From the NCBI RefSeq assembly GCF_034180645.1, contig NZ_JAXFNY010000014.1, positions 62,001 to 126,000 of the forward strand: 64,000 nucleotides of DNA, read 5' to 3'. Under the pieces are notes generated by a model that saw only the letters and a list, made by a program, of their open reading frames with translations, was not told the DNA's origin and did not search any database. Each line of letters begins with the position of its first letter. Position 1 is the first letter of the stretch. The stretch comes from Mobiluncus sp034180645 (GTDB taxonomy: Bacteria; Actinomycetota; Actinomycetes; Actinomycetales; Actinomycetaceae). This document shows positions 44,034 through 52,808 of this stretch, one piece after another. Made by a program: the position numbers and the translations under genes.

Positions 44034-45170
44034 ATGCGCCGCACCGTGGTAGCCCCCCATGTTACCTCCGGCTTCACACAAGCCCGCTATCCCGCTATTG
44101 CCCGCACTTCCAGCCGGGTTTTGCTGATGATGTGGGAGGCGCTGCCCTCCGAGTGCGCCACCGCAACCAAGGCGGAGCTCGCCAGCGCGAACCCGGCCAG
44201 TCGGGAGGAACCTCACTATCGTCGGTTGTGCCCGACCAGTCTGTGCCTGTCGCGGTCTTTTGATAACGGTCTGACCTGGGAAGAGCCCCGCACCCTGGCG
44301 GCAGGCAACCCGCAGGAGTTCCTCGGATTTCATGTCCCGTCATTCCTGCATGACTGCGTGACCGGGCGCATGTTTTGTTTCTATACACGTTCCCTGGTGC
44401 CTGACTGGGACTTGCGCCAGGCCCAAACGGCGCTCTTTGTCGCGTGGACCGATGATGATGGCTTGACCTGGGAACATCAAGACATCACTTCCATGATTAT
44501 TGCCGGGCGTGACTTTACGATGGCATATATTCCGCGTGGTCGCGGCACGCAGCTGACGACAGGGCAATGGGCACAGCGCCTGTGCCACGCGGGTGTCATC
44601 GTGGACGAATCGGGGGATCGCAAAGCGGTGTTTATCGGCTCGGATGACCACGGGGCCAGCTGGTGGTCCTCGCCCCCGGTGGGAGCGAATGTGGATTACT
44701 GTACGGCGGTGTCCAACAGTGACGGAACCGAAGTTATGCTGCTGATGAAAACCCAAGGTTCGACAGCGAAAACGTGGGCAAAATCGACCGATGGCGGCCG
44801 CACTTTTGGACAGCCCACCGCCGCGATGGACTCCCGTCTCATCAACATCATGAGCCCGCTGGAAGAAGTGTTTCACGGCGCTTGCCCCGGTACTCCTCAT
44901 GCGGATGTGTTCAGTTATATCGGCGAACGCACGGTGTGCAATGGGGAATGCACGGTGTTGATGCTGTCTACCGATGGCGCGCAGTCTTTCCGGGAGGCGG
45001 CGATTTTCGATGTGAAAACCTACGGCGCCATCGACATCGTTTCGCTGGCAGACCAGGCTAAATTCGCCATAGCTTACGAAGGACCCGATGGTGTGGTCTG
45101 TGAAATCTTGCCATTCTCCAAACTCAGCAGCATCAAAGCATTAGCGGAACAGTGGGCCCAACAAGCATGA
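44034..45170 (+). CDS. Asp-box (sialidase-fold) beta-propeller protein, cytoplasmic
   Basis: This 378-residue protein has at least four Asp-box motifs: SRSFDNGLTWEEP, WTDDDGLTWEHQ, GSDDHGASWW, KSTDGGRTFGQP and the weaker LSTDGAQSFRE. These mark the blades of a six-bladed sialidase-type propeller. An N-terminal YPAIARTSSRVLLMMWEA resembles the RIP/FRIP entry blade in a divergent form. No signal peptide or membrane helix is seen, so if it is a glycosidase it acts inside the cell, for example on imported sialic acid or other sugar conjugates. The last four bases overlap the pcrA start, an odd partner. Substrate and enzyme activity are not established. Confidence 0.72.
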   Translation: MRRTVVAPHVTSGFTQARYPAIARTSSRVLLMMWEALPSECATATKAELASANPASREEPHYRRLCPTSLCLSRSFDNGLTWEEPRTLAAGNPQEFLGFHVPSFLHDCVTGRMFCFYTRSLVPDWDLRQAQTALFVAWTDDDGLTWEHQDITSMIIAGRDFTMAYIPRGRGTQLTTGQWAQRLCHAGVIVDESGDRKAVFIGSDDHGASWWSSPPVGANVDYCTAVSNSDGTEVMLLMKTQGSTAKTWAKSTDGGRTFGQPTAAMDSRLINIMSPLEEVFHGACPGTPHADVFSYIGERTVCNGECTVLMLSTDGAQSFREAAIFDVKTYGAIDIVSLADQAKFAIAYEGPDGVVCEILPFSKLSSIKALAEQWAQQA

Positions 45171-47800
45171 ATGATTTGTTTTCTACCCTTGCCGAAGGTT
45201 CTAGCGGCGAGATTCCCGTGTCGGCGATTTTGCCGCGCGGGGCAGTCGCCCAGCCCGAAACCCCCGACGCATCCTCCGATTTTGCGCACTGGTCCGGGGT
45301 GGATGCGGCGCGCCGCGAGGACTGGAAGTCTCGCAAAGTTGCCGCGATTGTGGAGGGTTTGAACCCGGAACAGCAAGCTGCGGTGACCCACGAGTCCGGT
45401 CCGCTCCTGGTAATGGCAGGAGCAGGTTCGGGCAAGACCCGCGTGCTGACCCGGCGGATTGCGTGGCTGCTGGCGACCGAGCGAATCCGCCCTTGGGAAG
45501 TTCTGGCGATTACTTTCACCAACAAAGCGGCCGCGGAAATGCGTGAACGAGTCGAAGCCCTGGTCGGCAACGCCGCGAAATACATGTGGGTGTCGACATT
45601 CCACAGCGCCTGCGTGCGGATTTTGCGCTCCGAAGCTGACACCCTGGGGGTGACCCAATCCTTTTCCATCTATGACACCGCCGACACGAAAGCCCTGCTG
45701 AACCGCATCATCAAGGGCCGGGGACTGGACCCGAAACGTTTCACCCCGAAGTCTTTTGCAGCCAAAATTTCCCAAGCCAAAAATGAACTCATTACCCCCG
45801 AAGCGTTTGCCCTAGACGCTGGTATCGACAAAATGAGCCAGCTCACGGCCGAAATCTATACCGAGTATCAGCAGCTACTGCACCGGGCCAACGCGTTCGA
45901 CTTTGACGACCTGATTGCGTCTACGGTTTATCTATGGAAAGCCCATCCCGACATTTTGGCGCGCTATCGAGCGAAATTCCGTCATGTTTTAGTGGACGAA
46001 TACCAGGATACGAACCCGGCGCAATATGAGTTGATTCGCTTGCTTACGGTGGGCGCGGCGGGCGATACCCAGCCGCCTGCCGAACTGACGGTGGTGGGGG
46101 ACTCGGACCAGTCGATTTATGCGTTCCGTGGTGCCACAATCCGCAACATCGAAGAATTTGAGTCGGATTTCCCCGGCGCCACCACGGTTTATTTGGAACA
46201 AAACTACCGTTCGACCGGCACGATTTTGTCGGTCGCGAACGCGATTATCTCGGAAAACGAGGGGCGGCGGAAAAAGCGTCTCTGGACCGAAGCCGGACAG
46301 GGCGTGCAGGCCGTGATGTATGCGGCTGACACCGACCGGGACGAGGCCGCTTTCATCGTCCGAGAACTGCTCACGCTGCGCCAGGAAGGCTCGTCTTGGG
46401 ACGACTTTGCCGTGTTTTACCGGACCAATGCCCAGTCGCGTTCCCTGGAGGAAATGCTGACGCGTGAGGGCATCCCCTACCGGGTCGTGGGGGGCACCAA
46501 GTTCTATGACCGGCGCGAAATTAAGGACGCTATCGCTTACCTGTGTGCCGCGGCGAACCCGGCCGATGACGGCAACCTGCTGCGGGTGTTGAACGAACCA
46601 AAACGCGGCTTGGGGGACAAAGCCGTAGCGACTATTCGTGAAGTGTCGCAGCGTGAAAGCCTCGATTTTGGCCAGGCGTTGCGCCAATTCCTGCCGGGAG
46701 GAACCCATCACGGCGACTTGAGCGCGAAAGCCAGCGCGGGGATTGCTGAGTTTGTGGGCGTTTTGGATGCGATGCGGGCTCTGGACGCGGCGGGCGCCCC
46801 GTTGGATGAAATCTTGGACACGGCCCTAGAGGACAGCGGCTACCTGCCGAAACTGCGGAAGTCTAATGACCCCCAGGACGATGCGCGGGTGGAGAACCTT
46901 GCGGAACTTCGTAACGTGGCGCAGGACTTTTCCCTTTCCGAACCCGATGCCCGCCTGGCAGATTTCTTAGAGCGGATCTCCCTGGTGGCAGACGCGGACC
47001 AGCTACCTGACACCGCTGCCCAGCCCGAAAACCCTGCTGACCCCGCGTGCCCCGCCGCCTCGCCGGAAGTAACCCTGATGACGGTGCATACCGCAAAAGG
47101 ACTGGAGTTCAACACCGTGTTCGTGACCGGGATGGAGGACGGACTGTTCCCGCACTCTCGTTCCTTGGAAAATCCCCAGGACGTGGCAGAGGAGCGTCGG
47201 CTCGCTTACGTGGCGGTCACCAGGGCGCGTCAGCGGCTGTATCTGACTCGTTGCGCCGCGCGTACGGTGTTTGGTGAGACGGTAACGATGCCGGCTTCAC
47301 GGTTCTTGGACGACATCCCGGTCGAACTGGTCGATAACCGGCGCGAAGCCACCACTGTGGACTATTACGGTGGGCTCGCGTCCCGCGGTTACGGCGAACC
47401 GGCGAGTTCCGCTTACGGTTACGGCGGGCATGGCGGCCGCGGGGGAGCTGCGGGTGGCTACGGCACTTACCGTGGTGGTCGGGGACCGTCCGGGTCACGG
47501 GGCTCGAGCTCCGCGGGTGGGGGCAAGTTCGCCAACTCGCGGATTGGGCTCACCACGGCGCGCGACTTGGCCGGCGGCAAAGACTCGGCAGCTACACCGG
47601 CTAAAACCACGAAAGCGAAACCGGTGGGCAAAATCCCCGAACTTCACGTCGGTCAGCGAGTCCGCCACGACATTTACGGGGAGGGCAAAGTCACCGGCTT
47701 GGAGGGCCAAGGCAAAGGCACCATCGCCACCGTGAAGTTCCGCACGGGCACCGCTAAACGGCTGCTGTTGAACTTTGCCCCGCTCACTCCGGTCGATTAA
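45167..47800 (+). CDS. pcrA: UvrD/PcrA DNA helicase
   Basis: This 877-residue 3'-to-5' helicase acts in nucleotide-excision repair and replication restart. It shows Walker A AGAGSGKTR (K90), LVDEYQDTNPAQY, GDSDQSIYAFRGA, LEQNYRST, TVHTAKGLEFNTVF and LAYVAVTRARQRLYL. The C-terminal 110 residues comprise a Gly/Tyr/Arg-rich disordered linker and a Tudor-like domain (VGQRVRHDIYGEGKVTG) known in PcrA to touch RNA polymerase. The ATG at 45167 overlaps the preceding stop as ATGA; a GTG at 45152 is the alternative. About 65 N-terminal residues precede the helicase core, longer than in many PcrA proteins. Confidence 0.95.
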   Translation: MNDLFSTLAEGSSGEIPVSAILPRGAVAQPETPDASSDFAHWSGVDAARREDWKSRKVAAIVEGLNPEQQAAVTHESGPLLVMAGAGSGKTRVLTRRIAWLLATERIRPWEVLAITFTNKAAAEMRERVEALVGNAAKYMWVSTFHSACVRILRSEADTLGVTQSFSIYDTADTKALLNRIIKGRGLDPKRFTPKSFAAKISQAKNELITPEAFALDAGIDKMSQLTAEIYTEYQQLLHRANAFDFDDLIASTVYLWKAHPDILARYRAKFRHVLVDEYQDTNPAQYELIRLLTVGAAGDTQPPAELTVVGDSDQSIYAFRGATIRNIEEFESDFPGATTVYLEQNYRSTGTILSVANAIISENEGRRKKRLWTEAGQGVQAVMYAADTDRDEAAFIVRELLTLRQEGSSWDDFAVFYRTNAQSRSLEEMLTREGIPYRVVGGTKFYDRREIKDAIAYLCAAANPADDGNLLRVLNEPKRGLGDKAVATIREVSQRESLDFGQALRQFLPGGTHHGDLSAKASAGIAEFVGVLDAMRALDAAGAPLDEILDTALEDSGYLPKLRKSNDPQDDARVENLAELRNVAQDFSLSEPDARLADFLERISLVADADQLPDTAAQPENPADPACPAASPEVTLMTVHTAKGLEFNTVFVTGMEDGLFPHSRSLENPQDVAEERRLAYVAVTRARQRLYLTRCAARTVFGETVTMPASRFLDDIPVELVDNRREATTVDYYGGLASRGYGEPASSAYGYGGHGGRGGAAGGYGTYRGGRGPSGSRGSSSAGGGKFANSRIGLTTARDLAGGKDSAATPAKTTKAKPVGKIPELHVGQRVRHDIYGEGKVTGLEGQGKGTIATVKFRTGTAKRLLLNFAPLTPVD

Positions 47801-47801
47801 A

Positions 47802-47836
47802 CGTTGCAGACCGGCGGGTGTGGCCGGTCTGCAACG
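47802..47836. terminator. Bidirectional terminator between pcrA and ppk2
   Basis: A perfect 14-bp stem (47802-47815 with 47823-47836) has a 7-base loop between two convergent stops. A short T-run, TTTAAT, follows it in the minus direction. It should separate both transcripts. Confidence 0.75.
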
Positions 47837-47844
47837 CAATTGAA

Positions 47845-48831
47845 CTACTTCTTCTTTTTCTTCTTTTTCTTTTTCTTCTTCTTGTCGTCCTCGCCGTCCT
47901 CAGAACTGTCGGCAGCCGGTGACGCCGCATCATTAGGTGAGGAATCCAACGTCACAAACGGAATCTTCCCGGCTTTGGCGCGGCTCACCACTTCGGCGGC
48001 ATGATTAGGCACGGAACGAACCGTATCGAACGACGTGCGCACGTACCCGCTCGAGGGCGGACGCTCGGGCAAGGTAATGGGGGCGGTATCGCTGGGCAAA
48101 TCCGTATAGGGAATGGTGGACAGGAAGTGGGCAATCATATTGAGCCGCGCGGCTTTCTTAGAGTCCGAAGACACCTGATACCACGGGCATTCCGTCGTGT
48201 CGGTATGCACCAGCATCTCGTCTTTTGCCCGCGAATAGTCCTCCCACCGGGTGATTGATTCCAAGTCCATGGGCGAGAGTTTCCATTGGCGCAGCGGATC
48301 GTGCAAACGCCGGGAAAACCGCTCGTACTGCACTTTGTCGGACACTGAGAACCAGTATTTGCGCAGCATGATGCCGTCCTCGACCAGCATTCGTTCAAAA
48401 GTCGGGCACTGCTGCATAAACTTTTGTACCTGAATCGGGGTGGCGAACCCCATGACTTTCTCAACCCCGGCACGGTTGTACCAGGAACGGTCAAAAATTA
48501 CGATTTCTCCGGCCGCGGGCAGGTGGGAAATGTAGCGCTGGAAATACCACTGGGTTTTTTCGCGTTCCGTAGGGGTAGGCAGCGCCACGACCCGAGCGAC
48601 ACGCGGTGAAAGGTACTCGGTCAGACGTTTGATGGTGCCGCCTTTTCCGGCGGCGTCCCGGCCCTCGAAGATAATCACAATCCGGGCTCCGGTCTGTTTC
48701 ACCCACCTCTGCAGTTTTGCCAGCTCAGTTTGCAGCCGATACAGTTCGGTTTCATAGATTTTATTGGGTACCTTGAGGGGTGGTTCCGGTCTGGTTATCG
48801 ACTCTTTCCCCGGATTACCGTGGTCTTGCAT
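47845..48831 (-). CDS. ppk2: Polyphosphate kinase 2 with acidic/Ser plus poly-Lys tail
   Basis: This 328-residue class I PPK2 uses polyphosphate to phosphorylate nucleoside diphosphates. Motifs include Walker A FEGRDAAGKGGTIKR, YLSPRVARVVALPTP, IVIFDRSWYNRAGVEKVMGF and the lid region with Arg/Lys. The C-terminus is unusual: a Ser/Asp/Glu-rich stretch (SSEDGEDD) runs into exactly twelve lysines before the stop, encoded by mixed AAA and AAG codons. Clusters of acidic, serine and lysine residues are called PASK motifs and are known to take up polyphosphate. AAAGGAG lies 7 bp before the chosen ATG. It converges on pcrA and is divergent from sucC. Confidence 0.92.
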   Translation of the reverse strand: MQDHGNPGKESITRPEPPLKVPNKIYETELYRLQTELAKLQRWVKQTGARIVIIFEGRDAAGKGGTIKRLTEYLSPRVARVVALPTPTEREKTQWYFQRYISHLPAAGEIVIFDRSWYNRAGVEKVMGFATPIQVQKFMQQCPTFERMLVEDGIMLRKYWFSVSDKVQYERFSRRLHDPLRQWKLSPMDLESITRWEDYSRAKDEMLVHTDTTECPWYQVSSDSKKAARLNMIAHFLSTIPYTDLPSDTAPITLPERPPSSGYVRTSFDTVRSVPNHAAEVVSRAKAGKIPFVTLDSSPNDAASPAADSSEDGEDDKKKKKKKKKKKK

Positions 48832-48954
48832 GGCGATGCTCCTTTGCTCCGCTAACGTCCTAAAAAGACACGCTTCCAGCATAGACGCAATTTTCGCGGC
48901 TGGCCCGGAGTTATCGGGGTGGAAAATTTGTTTTTTTTCGATACACTAGAAATA

Positions 48955-48968
48955 TCTCGATGTCGAGA
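48955..48968. promoter_or_regulatory. Palindromic operator upstream of sucC
   Basis: TCTCGA and TCGAGA flank TG, a perfect inverted repeat 27 bp before the sucC GTG, followed at once by CATAAT, a possible -10. The wider site, ATCTCGATGTCGAG, matches the palindrome before icd (57879-57890) except for one central base. The match upstream of two citric-acid-cycle genes argues for a shared regulator. Confidence 0.6.
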
Positions 48969-48995
48969 CATAATTTCTAGAACGAAAGGAACAGC

Positions 48996-50156
48996 GTGGA
49001 CCTCTACGAGTACCAGGCGCGTGACCTGTTTGATAAGCATGGAGTCCCGGTTTTGCCGGGCAAAGTCGCAAGCACTGTGGAGGAGGCCAAGGCTGCTTTC
49101 ACCGCCTTGGGTGCTCCGCTGGCAGTAGTAAAAGCCCAGGTTAAGACCGGTGGTCGCGGTAAGGCTGGCGGCGTTAAACTGGCTCGCAGCGCGGAGGAAG
49201 CCGAAGCTAACGCCCAGGCGATTTTGGGTATGGACATTAAAGGCCACACTGTTTACCGCGTGATGGTGGCGGCTGGTGCTGACATCGACCGGGAGTTCTA
49301 CTTCTCGATTCTGCTTGACCGTGCTAATCGCCAGAACCTGGCGATGTGCTCTGTCGAAGGCGGGATGGAAATCGAACAGCTCGCCAAAGAAAAGCCCGAA
49401 GCGCTGGCGAAGGTGCCGATTCCCGCTTCTGGCATGGACGAGGCCGTGGCTCGCCAGATTGCCGACGAAGCTGGATTCGACCCGCAGACTGCCGCGAAGG
49501 TTGTCCCGGTATTCCTGAAACTGTGGGATGTCTACACCGGTGAGGACGCCACCCTGGTGGAGGTAAACCCGCTGGTGGCAACCAAGCAGGGCGACATCAT
49601 CGCTTTGGACGGCAAGGTCACTTTGGACGACAATGCCCGCTACCGTCACCCCGAACATGCTGAACTGGTCGACCACAAGGCGGCTGACGAGCGCGAACTC
49701 AAGGCGCAGGAGGCCGGGCTGAACTACGTTCGTCTGGAAGGCCAGGTCGGCATTATCGGTAACGGTGCTGGTCTGGTTATGTCCACCCTGGACGTGGTGG
49801 CTTACGCCGGGGAAAAGTACGGGACAAAGCCTGCAAACTTCCTGGACATCGGCGGGGGCGCCTCGGCAGAGGTGATGGCAAAAGGTCTGGATGTGATTCT
49901 GACTGACCCGCAGGTCAAATCCTGTTTCGTCAATGTCTTCGGCGGTATCACCGCGTGCGATGAGGTCGCGAACGGCATTATCGGCGCGCTGCGGATTTTG
50001 GGAGACCAGGCGACGAAACCCCTGGTGGTGCGCTTGGATGGCAACAAGGTCGAGGAGGGGCGTGCGATTCTGAAAGCCGCCAATCACCCCTTGGTCACCA
50101 TGATGGAAACGATGGACGAAGCCGCCGACAAGGCTGCACAGCTGGCCGCGAAGTAA
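48996..50156 (+). CDS. sucC: Succinyl-CoA synthetase beta subunit (ADP-forming type)
   Basis: This 386-residue beta subunit forms succinyl-CoA synthetase with SucD and makes ATP or GTP from succinyl-CoA. It has the ATP-grasp N-terminal half with VVKAQVKTGGRGKAGGVKLA and a C-terminal CoA-ligase domain with NFLDIGGGASAEVMAKG and NVFGGITACDEVANGI. It starts with GTG after GAAAGGA, giving a usual DLYEYQARDLFDKHGVPV beginning. sucD follows after 15 bp. A palindrome near the promoter suggests coordinated control with icd. Confidence 0.96.
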   Translation: MDLYEYQARDLFDKHGVPVLPGKVASTVEEAKAAFTALGAPLAVVKAQVKTGGRGKAGGVKLARSAEEAEANAQAILGMDIKGHTVYRVMVAAGADIDREFYFSILLDRANRQNLAMCSVEGGMEIEQLAKEKPEALAKVPIPASGMDEAVARQIADEAGFDPQTAAKVVPVFLKLWDVYTGEDATLVEVNPLVATKQGDIIALDGKVTLDDNARYRHPEHAELVDHKAADERELKAQEAGLNYVRLEGQVGIIGNGAGLVMSTLDVVAYAGEKYGTKPANFLDIGGGASAEVMAKGLDVILTDPQVKSCFVNVFGGITACDEVANGIIGALRILGDQATKPLVVRLDGNKVEEGRAILKAANHPLVTMMETMDEAADKAAQLAAK

Positions 50157-50171
50157 AGGAGAAGCACCACA

Positions 50172-51095
50172 ATGTCGATTTTTCTTGATGAAAACTCCAA
50201 AGTAATTGTCCAGGGCATGACCGGTTCGGAAGGCCGCAAGCACACGACCCGAATGCTCGCTTACGGCACCAAGGTGGTCGCCGGCACGAACCCGAAAAAG
50301 GCCGGAACTACCGTCGAATTCGACGTCGTTCCCTACGGCCCGCTGGCTGACTCGGTCCAGGGCGGCACCGTCAGCGTCCCGGTGTATGGCACGGTTGCCG
50401 ATGCCAAGGCCGCGACAGGCGCGAACACTTCGGTCATCTTCGTGCCCCCGGCGGGCGCGAAAGGCGCCATCATCGAAGCCGTGGATGCCGGCATGGAGCT
50501 GGTGGTGGTCATCACCGAGCACATTCCTGTCCAGGACACGAACGCCGCTTTCGCCTACGCGAAGTCCCACGGGGTGCGCATGATTGGCCCGAACTGCCCC
50601 GGTATCATCAGCCCCGGCAAGTCCAATGTCGGCATCACCCCCGGCGACATCACCCCGCGCGGAAAGCTCGGCTTGGTGTCCAAGTCCGGCACGCTGACCT
50701 ACCAGATGATGTACGAACTGCGCGACTTGGGCTTCACCACCTGCATCGGCATCGGCGGGGACCCGATTATCGGCACGACCCACATCGACGCCCTCGAGGC
50801 CTTTGAAAAGGATCCTGAGACTGAACTCATCGTAATGATTGGCGAAATCGGCGGTGACGCCGAGGAGCGCGCGGCCGCCTACATCAAAGAGCACGTCACC
50901 AAGCCCGTAGTGGGTTACGTGGCGGGCTTTACCGCACCCGAAGGCAAGACCATGGGTCACGCGGGCGCTATCGTCTCCGGTTCTTCCGGGACTGCAGCGG
51001 CCAAGAAAGAAGCCCTCGAGGCTGTGGGGGTGCGCGTTGGCAAGACTCCGAGTGAAACCGCGCGCATTGCCCGGGAAATCATGCAGAGCAAATAA
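50172..51095 (+). CDS. sucD: Succinyl-CoA synthetase alpha subunit
   Basis: This 307-residue alpha subunit binds CoA and carries the phosphorylated His. It shows IVQGMTGSEGRKHT, a CoA-binding Rossmann domain, GPNCPGIISPGKSNVG and KTMGHAGAIVSGSSGT, where His263 is the phospho-acceptor. The AAAGGAG site overlaps the end of sucC and ensures coupled expression. A strong terminator follows. Confidence 0.97.
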   Translation: MSIFLDENSKVIVQGMTGSEGRKHTTRMLAYGTKVVAGTNPKKAGTTVEFDVVPYGPLADSVQGGTVSVPVYGTVADAKAATGANTSVIFVPPAGAKGAIIEAVDAGMELVVVITEHIPVQDTNAAFAYAKSHGVRMIGPNCPGIISPGKSNVGITPGDITPRGKLGLVSKSGTLTYQMMYELRDLGFTTCIGIGGDPIIGTTHIDALEAFEKDPETELIVMIGEIGGDAEERAAAYIKEHVTKPVVGYVAGFTAPEGKTMGHAGAIVSGSSGTAAAKKEALEAVGVRVGKTPSETARIAREIMQSK

Positions 51096-51119
51096 GGTTT
51101 TGCCCTAGCTTTCTATAGA

Positions 51120-51157
51120 GGCGCGGTCGGAACTGAGGTTTCGGCCGCGCCCTTTTT
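51120..51157 (+). terminator. Intrinsic terminator after sucD
   Basis: A 13-bp stem (51120-51132 with 51139-51151, two wobble pairs) is followed by CTTTTT. Confidence 0.85.
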
Positions 51158-51177
51158 GGCTGATTACCCGGGTGTTC

Positions 51178-51284
51178 CGGCAGGGGTTGTTGCTAATTGG
51201 GGATTAAATCGGGGTTGGTGGTTATATAGGCCAGCAACGTCGATTTAATCGCGAATTTCTATCGCTTAAGCCGAACCCCTGCCG
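51178..51284. other. Inverted-repeat element that can fold as a pseudoknot
   Basis: An 11-bp perfect inverted repeat closes the element (51178-51188 with 51274-51284). Inside it, GTTGCT (51189-51194) pairs with AGCAAC (51233-51238), and GATTAAATCG (51202-51211) pairs with CGATTTAATC (51241-51250). These two inner helices cross, as in an H-type pseudoknot, or they are alternatives. It lies between the sucD terminator and perM. It may be a structured 5' leader or RNA, a protein-binding site, or a tiny inverted-repeat element. A further hairpin, GCGGACT/AGTCCGC, lies at 51296-51322, and TATACT at 51341-51346 may be the perM -10. Confidence 0.35.
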
Positions 51285-51389
51285 TGCCTTCGTGGGCGGA
51301 CTCTTCGGCGCGGCAAGTCCGCGAGGTTCTGTGGGTTTCCTATACTTAGGTGGGACGAGGCGCGGCTCACGGCGCCGGGGAGGAGAGTT

Positions 51390-52808
51390 ATGGACGCACG
51401 GTCTAACCGTCCTGGTCAGCGTCCCCCGACTCGTCCGGGGAGGCGTCAGCGTCGCGTCAACACCGCTCCTGACGGCCAATCTCTGCCGACCGACCCCAGC
51501 GAGGAACGCACAGGTTCGCCCGCGTCCCTGACCGGCGCCGGTTCTGCGGGACTGAACGCGCCAAAACGTTTTCGCCGCCTCGATTTCCGCTCTGTTTTCC
51601 GTTCTGTATTCCGCAAACCTACCCGCGCCGAACTGTTCCCTGCGGGAACTTGGCGCTCCCTGTGGCTGGGATTCCAGACTTGGGCGATAAACTGGGCGGT
51701 GCTGGTGCTTCTGGCGATTGCTGTGTGGATGCCCACAGCGACCACCCCTTCCGAAGAAGGGACGAAGTGGAGCGATGCCCTGGCGGTGGGCAATGCTATT
51801 TTTGCCGCCGCATTCCGCGCCGAGTTTTCCAGCGAAACGATGCGTTTTTCCCTCACTCCGTGGGGACTCACCCTGCTGATTGGGATGATGCTGGCAGCGA
51901 GTTTGCGGGCGGCAAAACCCCCGAACGCCGCGGCTTTGGCGTGGGGTCTGTTGGCCTTCCTGGTTCCGTGCTGGGTGTGTCTGGGGTTTGCCGCAGTTTC
52001 CCTGGTGGTGTGGCGCGCGTTCATTTTTTCGTTATTTTTCGCAGTGATAGTGTTCTTTGCCGTGGCCAGACATCTGACCTGGTGGAATGTGACCGCGTTC
52101 TTTCCTGAGGGTGAACCGTGGCCGTGGCTGAGTTTGGCGAGCCGCTGCCTGCGGGTACTCGCTGCAGGCGGCGCGGCTCTTTCCGCGGTTTTTCTGGTTG
52201 CGGCCATGTTTACCGGCTGGGAGCAAATGCACACCATCTGGACCGGGCTGAAACCGGACGCGCTCGGTTCCGTGGCGATGGTACTGGTCATCCTTGCTTA
52301 CCTGCCGACTTTGCTGGTGTGGAGTGCCGCGTGGATCACCGGTCCGGGCATCAGCCTGGGTCAAGGGACAGTGTTTTCTCCCGGCCAGGTCATTGGGGGC
52401 GATTTGCCTCCGGTGCCGGTGTTGGCGTGGTTGCCGGACGTGCCGGTAGGGTGGTGGCCTCTGATTTTCCCGGTGGCACTAGCGATTGGCTTGGGTCTTT
52501 ACCTTGGCGGACGTCATCGGCTCGGACTGGCTGACACCGCGTTGTCTCTGGCCCTGTTCCTGGCGGGATTGCTGCTGGGCGGGCTGCTCATCGTGTGGTT
52601 TGTCAGCGGTTCACTAGGGCCGGGCCGTCTGGTGAACGTGGGTCCTCTCGGCTCGACCCTCTACGCGGGGGTGCTGGCTTGGGGGGTACCTTTCGTGGTG
52701 ACCGCCCTGCTGAATCATCCGTGGATCCGCGAAGCAACCCGGCGCTTCGCGGTGCGGGTCTCGGGCAAGAATCCGGAGGCCCTTCCCACTGCTAGAATCG
52801 ACTTATGA
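51390..52808 (+). CDS. perM: PerM-like multi-helix membrane protein (DUF6350)
   Basis: This 472-residue protein has a basic, Pro/Arg-rich N-terminal region of about 85 residues followed by roughly ten membrane helices with GWEQMHTIW and WITGPGISLGQGTVFSP in a conserved loop. The position between sucCD and purN-purH matches that of mycobacterial perM (Rv0955), whose product supports cell division and persistence. I assign it by this context plus topology and the GPGIxxGxGTxxSP loop. It starts after GAGGAGAG and overlaps purN by 4 bp. The homologous function is inferred. Confidence 0.75.
   Translation: MDARSNRPGQRPPTRPGRRQRRVNTAPDGQSLPTDPSEERTGSPASLTGAGSAGLNAPKRFRRLDFRSVFRSVFRKPTRAELFPAGTWRSLWLGFQTWAINWAVLVLLAIAVWMPTATTPSEEGTKWSDALAVGNAIFAAAFRAEFSSETMRFSLTPWGLTLLIGMMLAASLRAAKPPNAAALAWGLLAFLVPCWVCLGFAAVSLVVWRAFIFSLFFAVIVFFAVARHLTWWNVTAFFPEGEPWPWLSLASRCLRVLAAGGAALSAVFLVAAMFTGWEQMHTIWTGLKPDALGSVAMVLVILAYLPTLLVWSAAWITGPGISLGQGTVFSPGQVIGGDLPPVPVLAWLPDVPVGWWPLIFPVALAIGLGLYLGGRHRLGLADTALSLALFLAGLLLGGLLIVWFVSGSLGPGRLVNVGPLGSTLYAGVLAWGVPFVVTALLNHPWIREATRRFAVRVSGKNPEALPTARIDL

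Noticed and set aside
43113..44333. A 406-codon minus-strand open frame over the response regulator and propeller gene
   Set aside because: It overlaps three well-supported genes and has low-complexity composition.
47848..47883. A CTT/TTT triplet repeat read as a microsatellite
   Set aside because: It is the reverse complement of the twelve terminal Lys codons of ppk2, so it is coding sequence, reported there.
48852..50960. A 702-codon open frame on the minus strand across sucC and sucD
   Set aside because: It is antisense to two certain genes, its product is His/Gly/Arg-rich without any recognisable domain, and such frames are expected opposite GC-biased genes.
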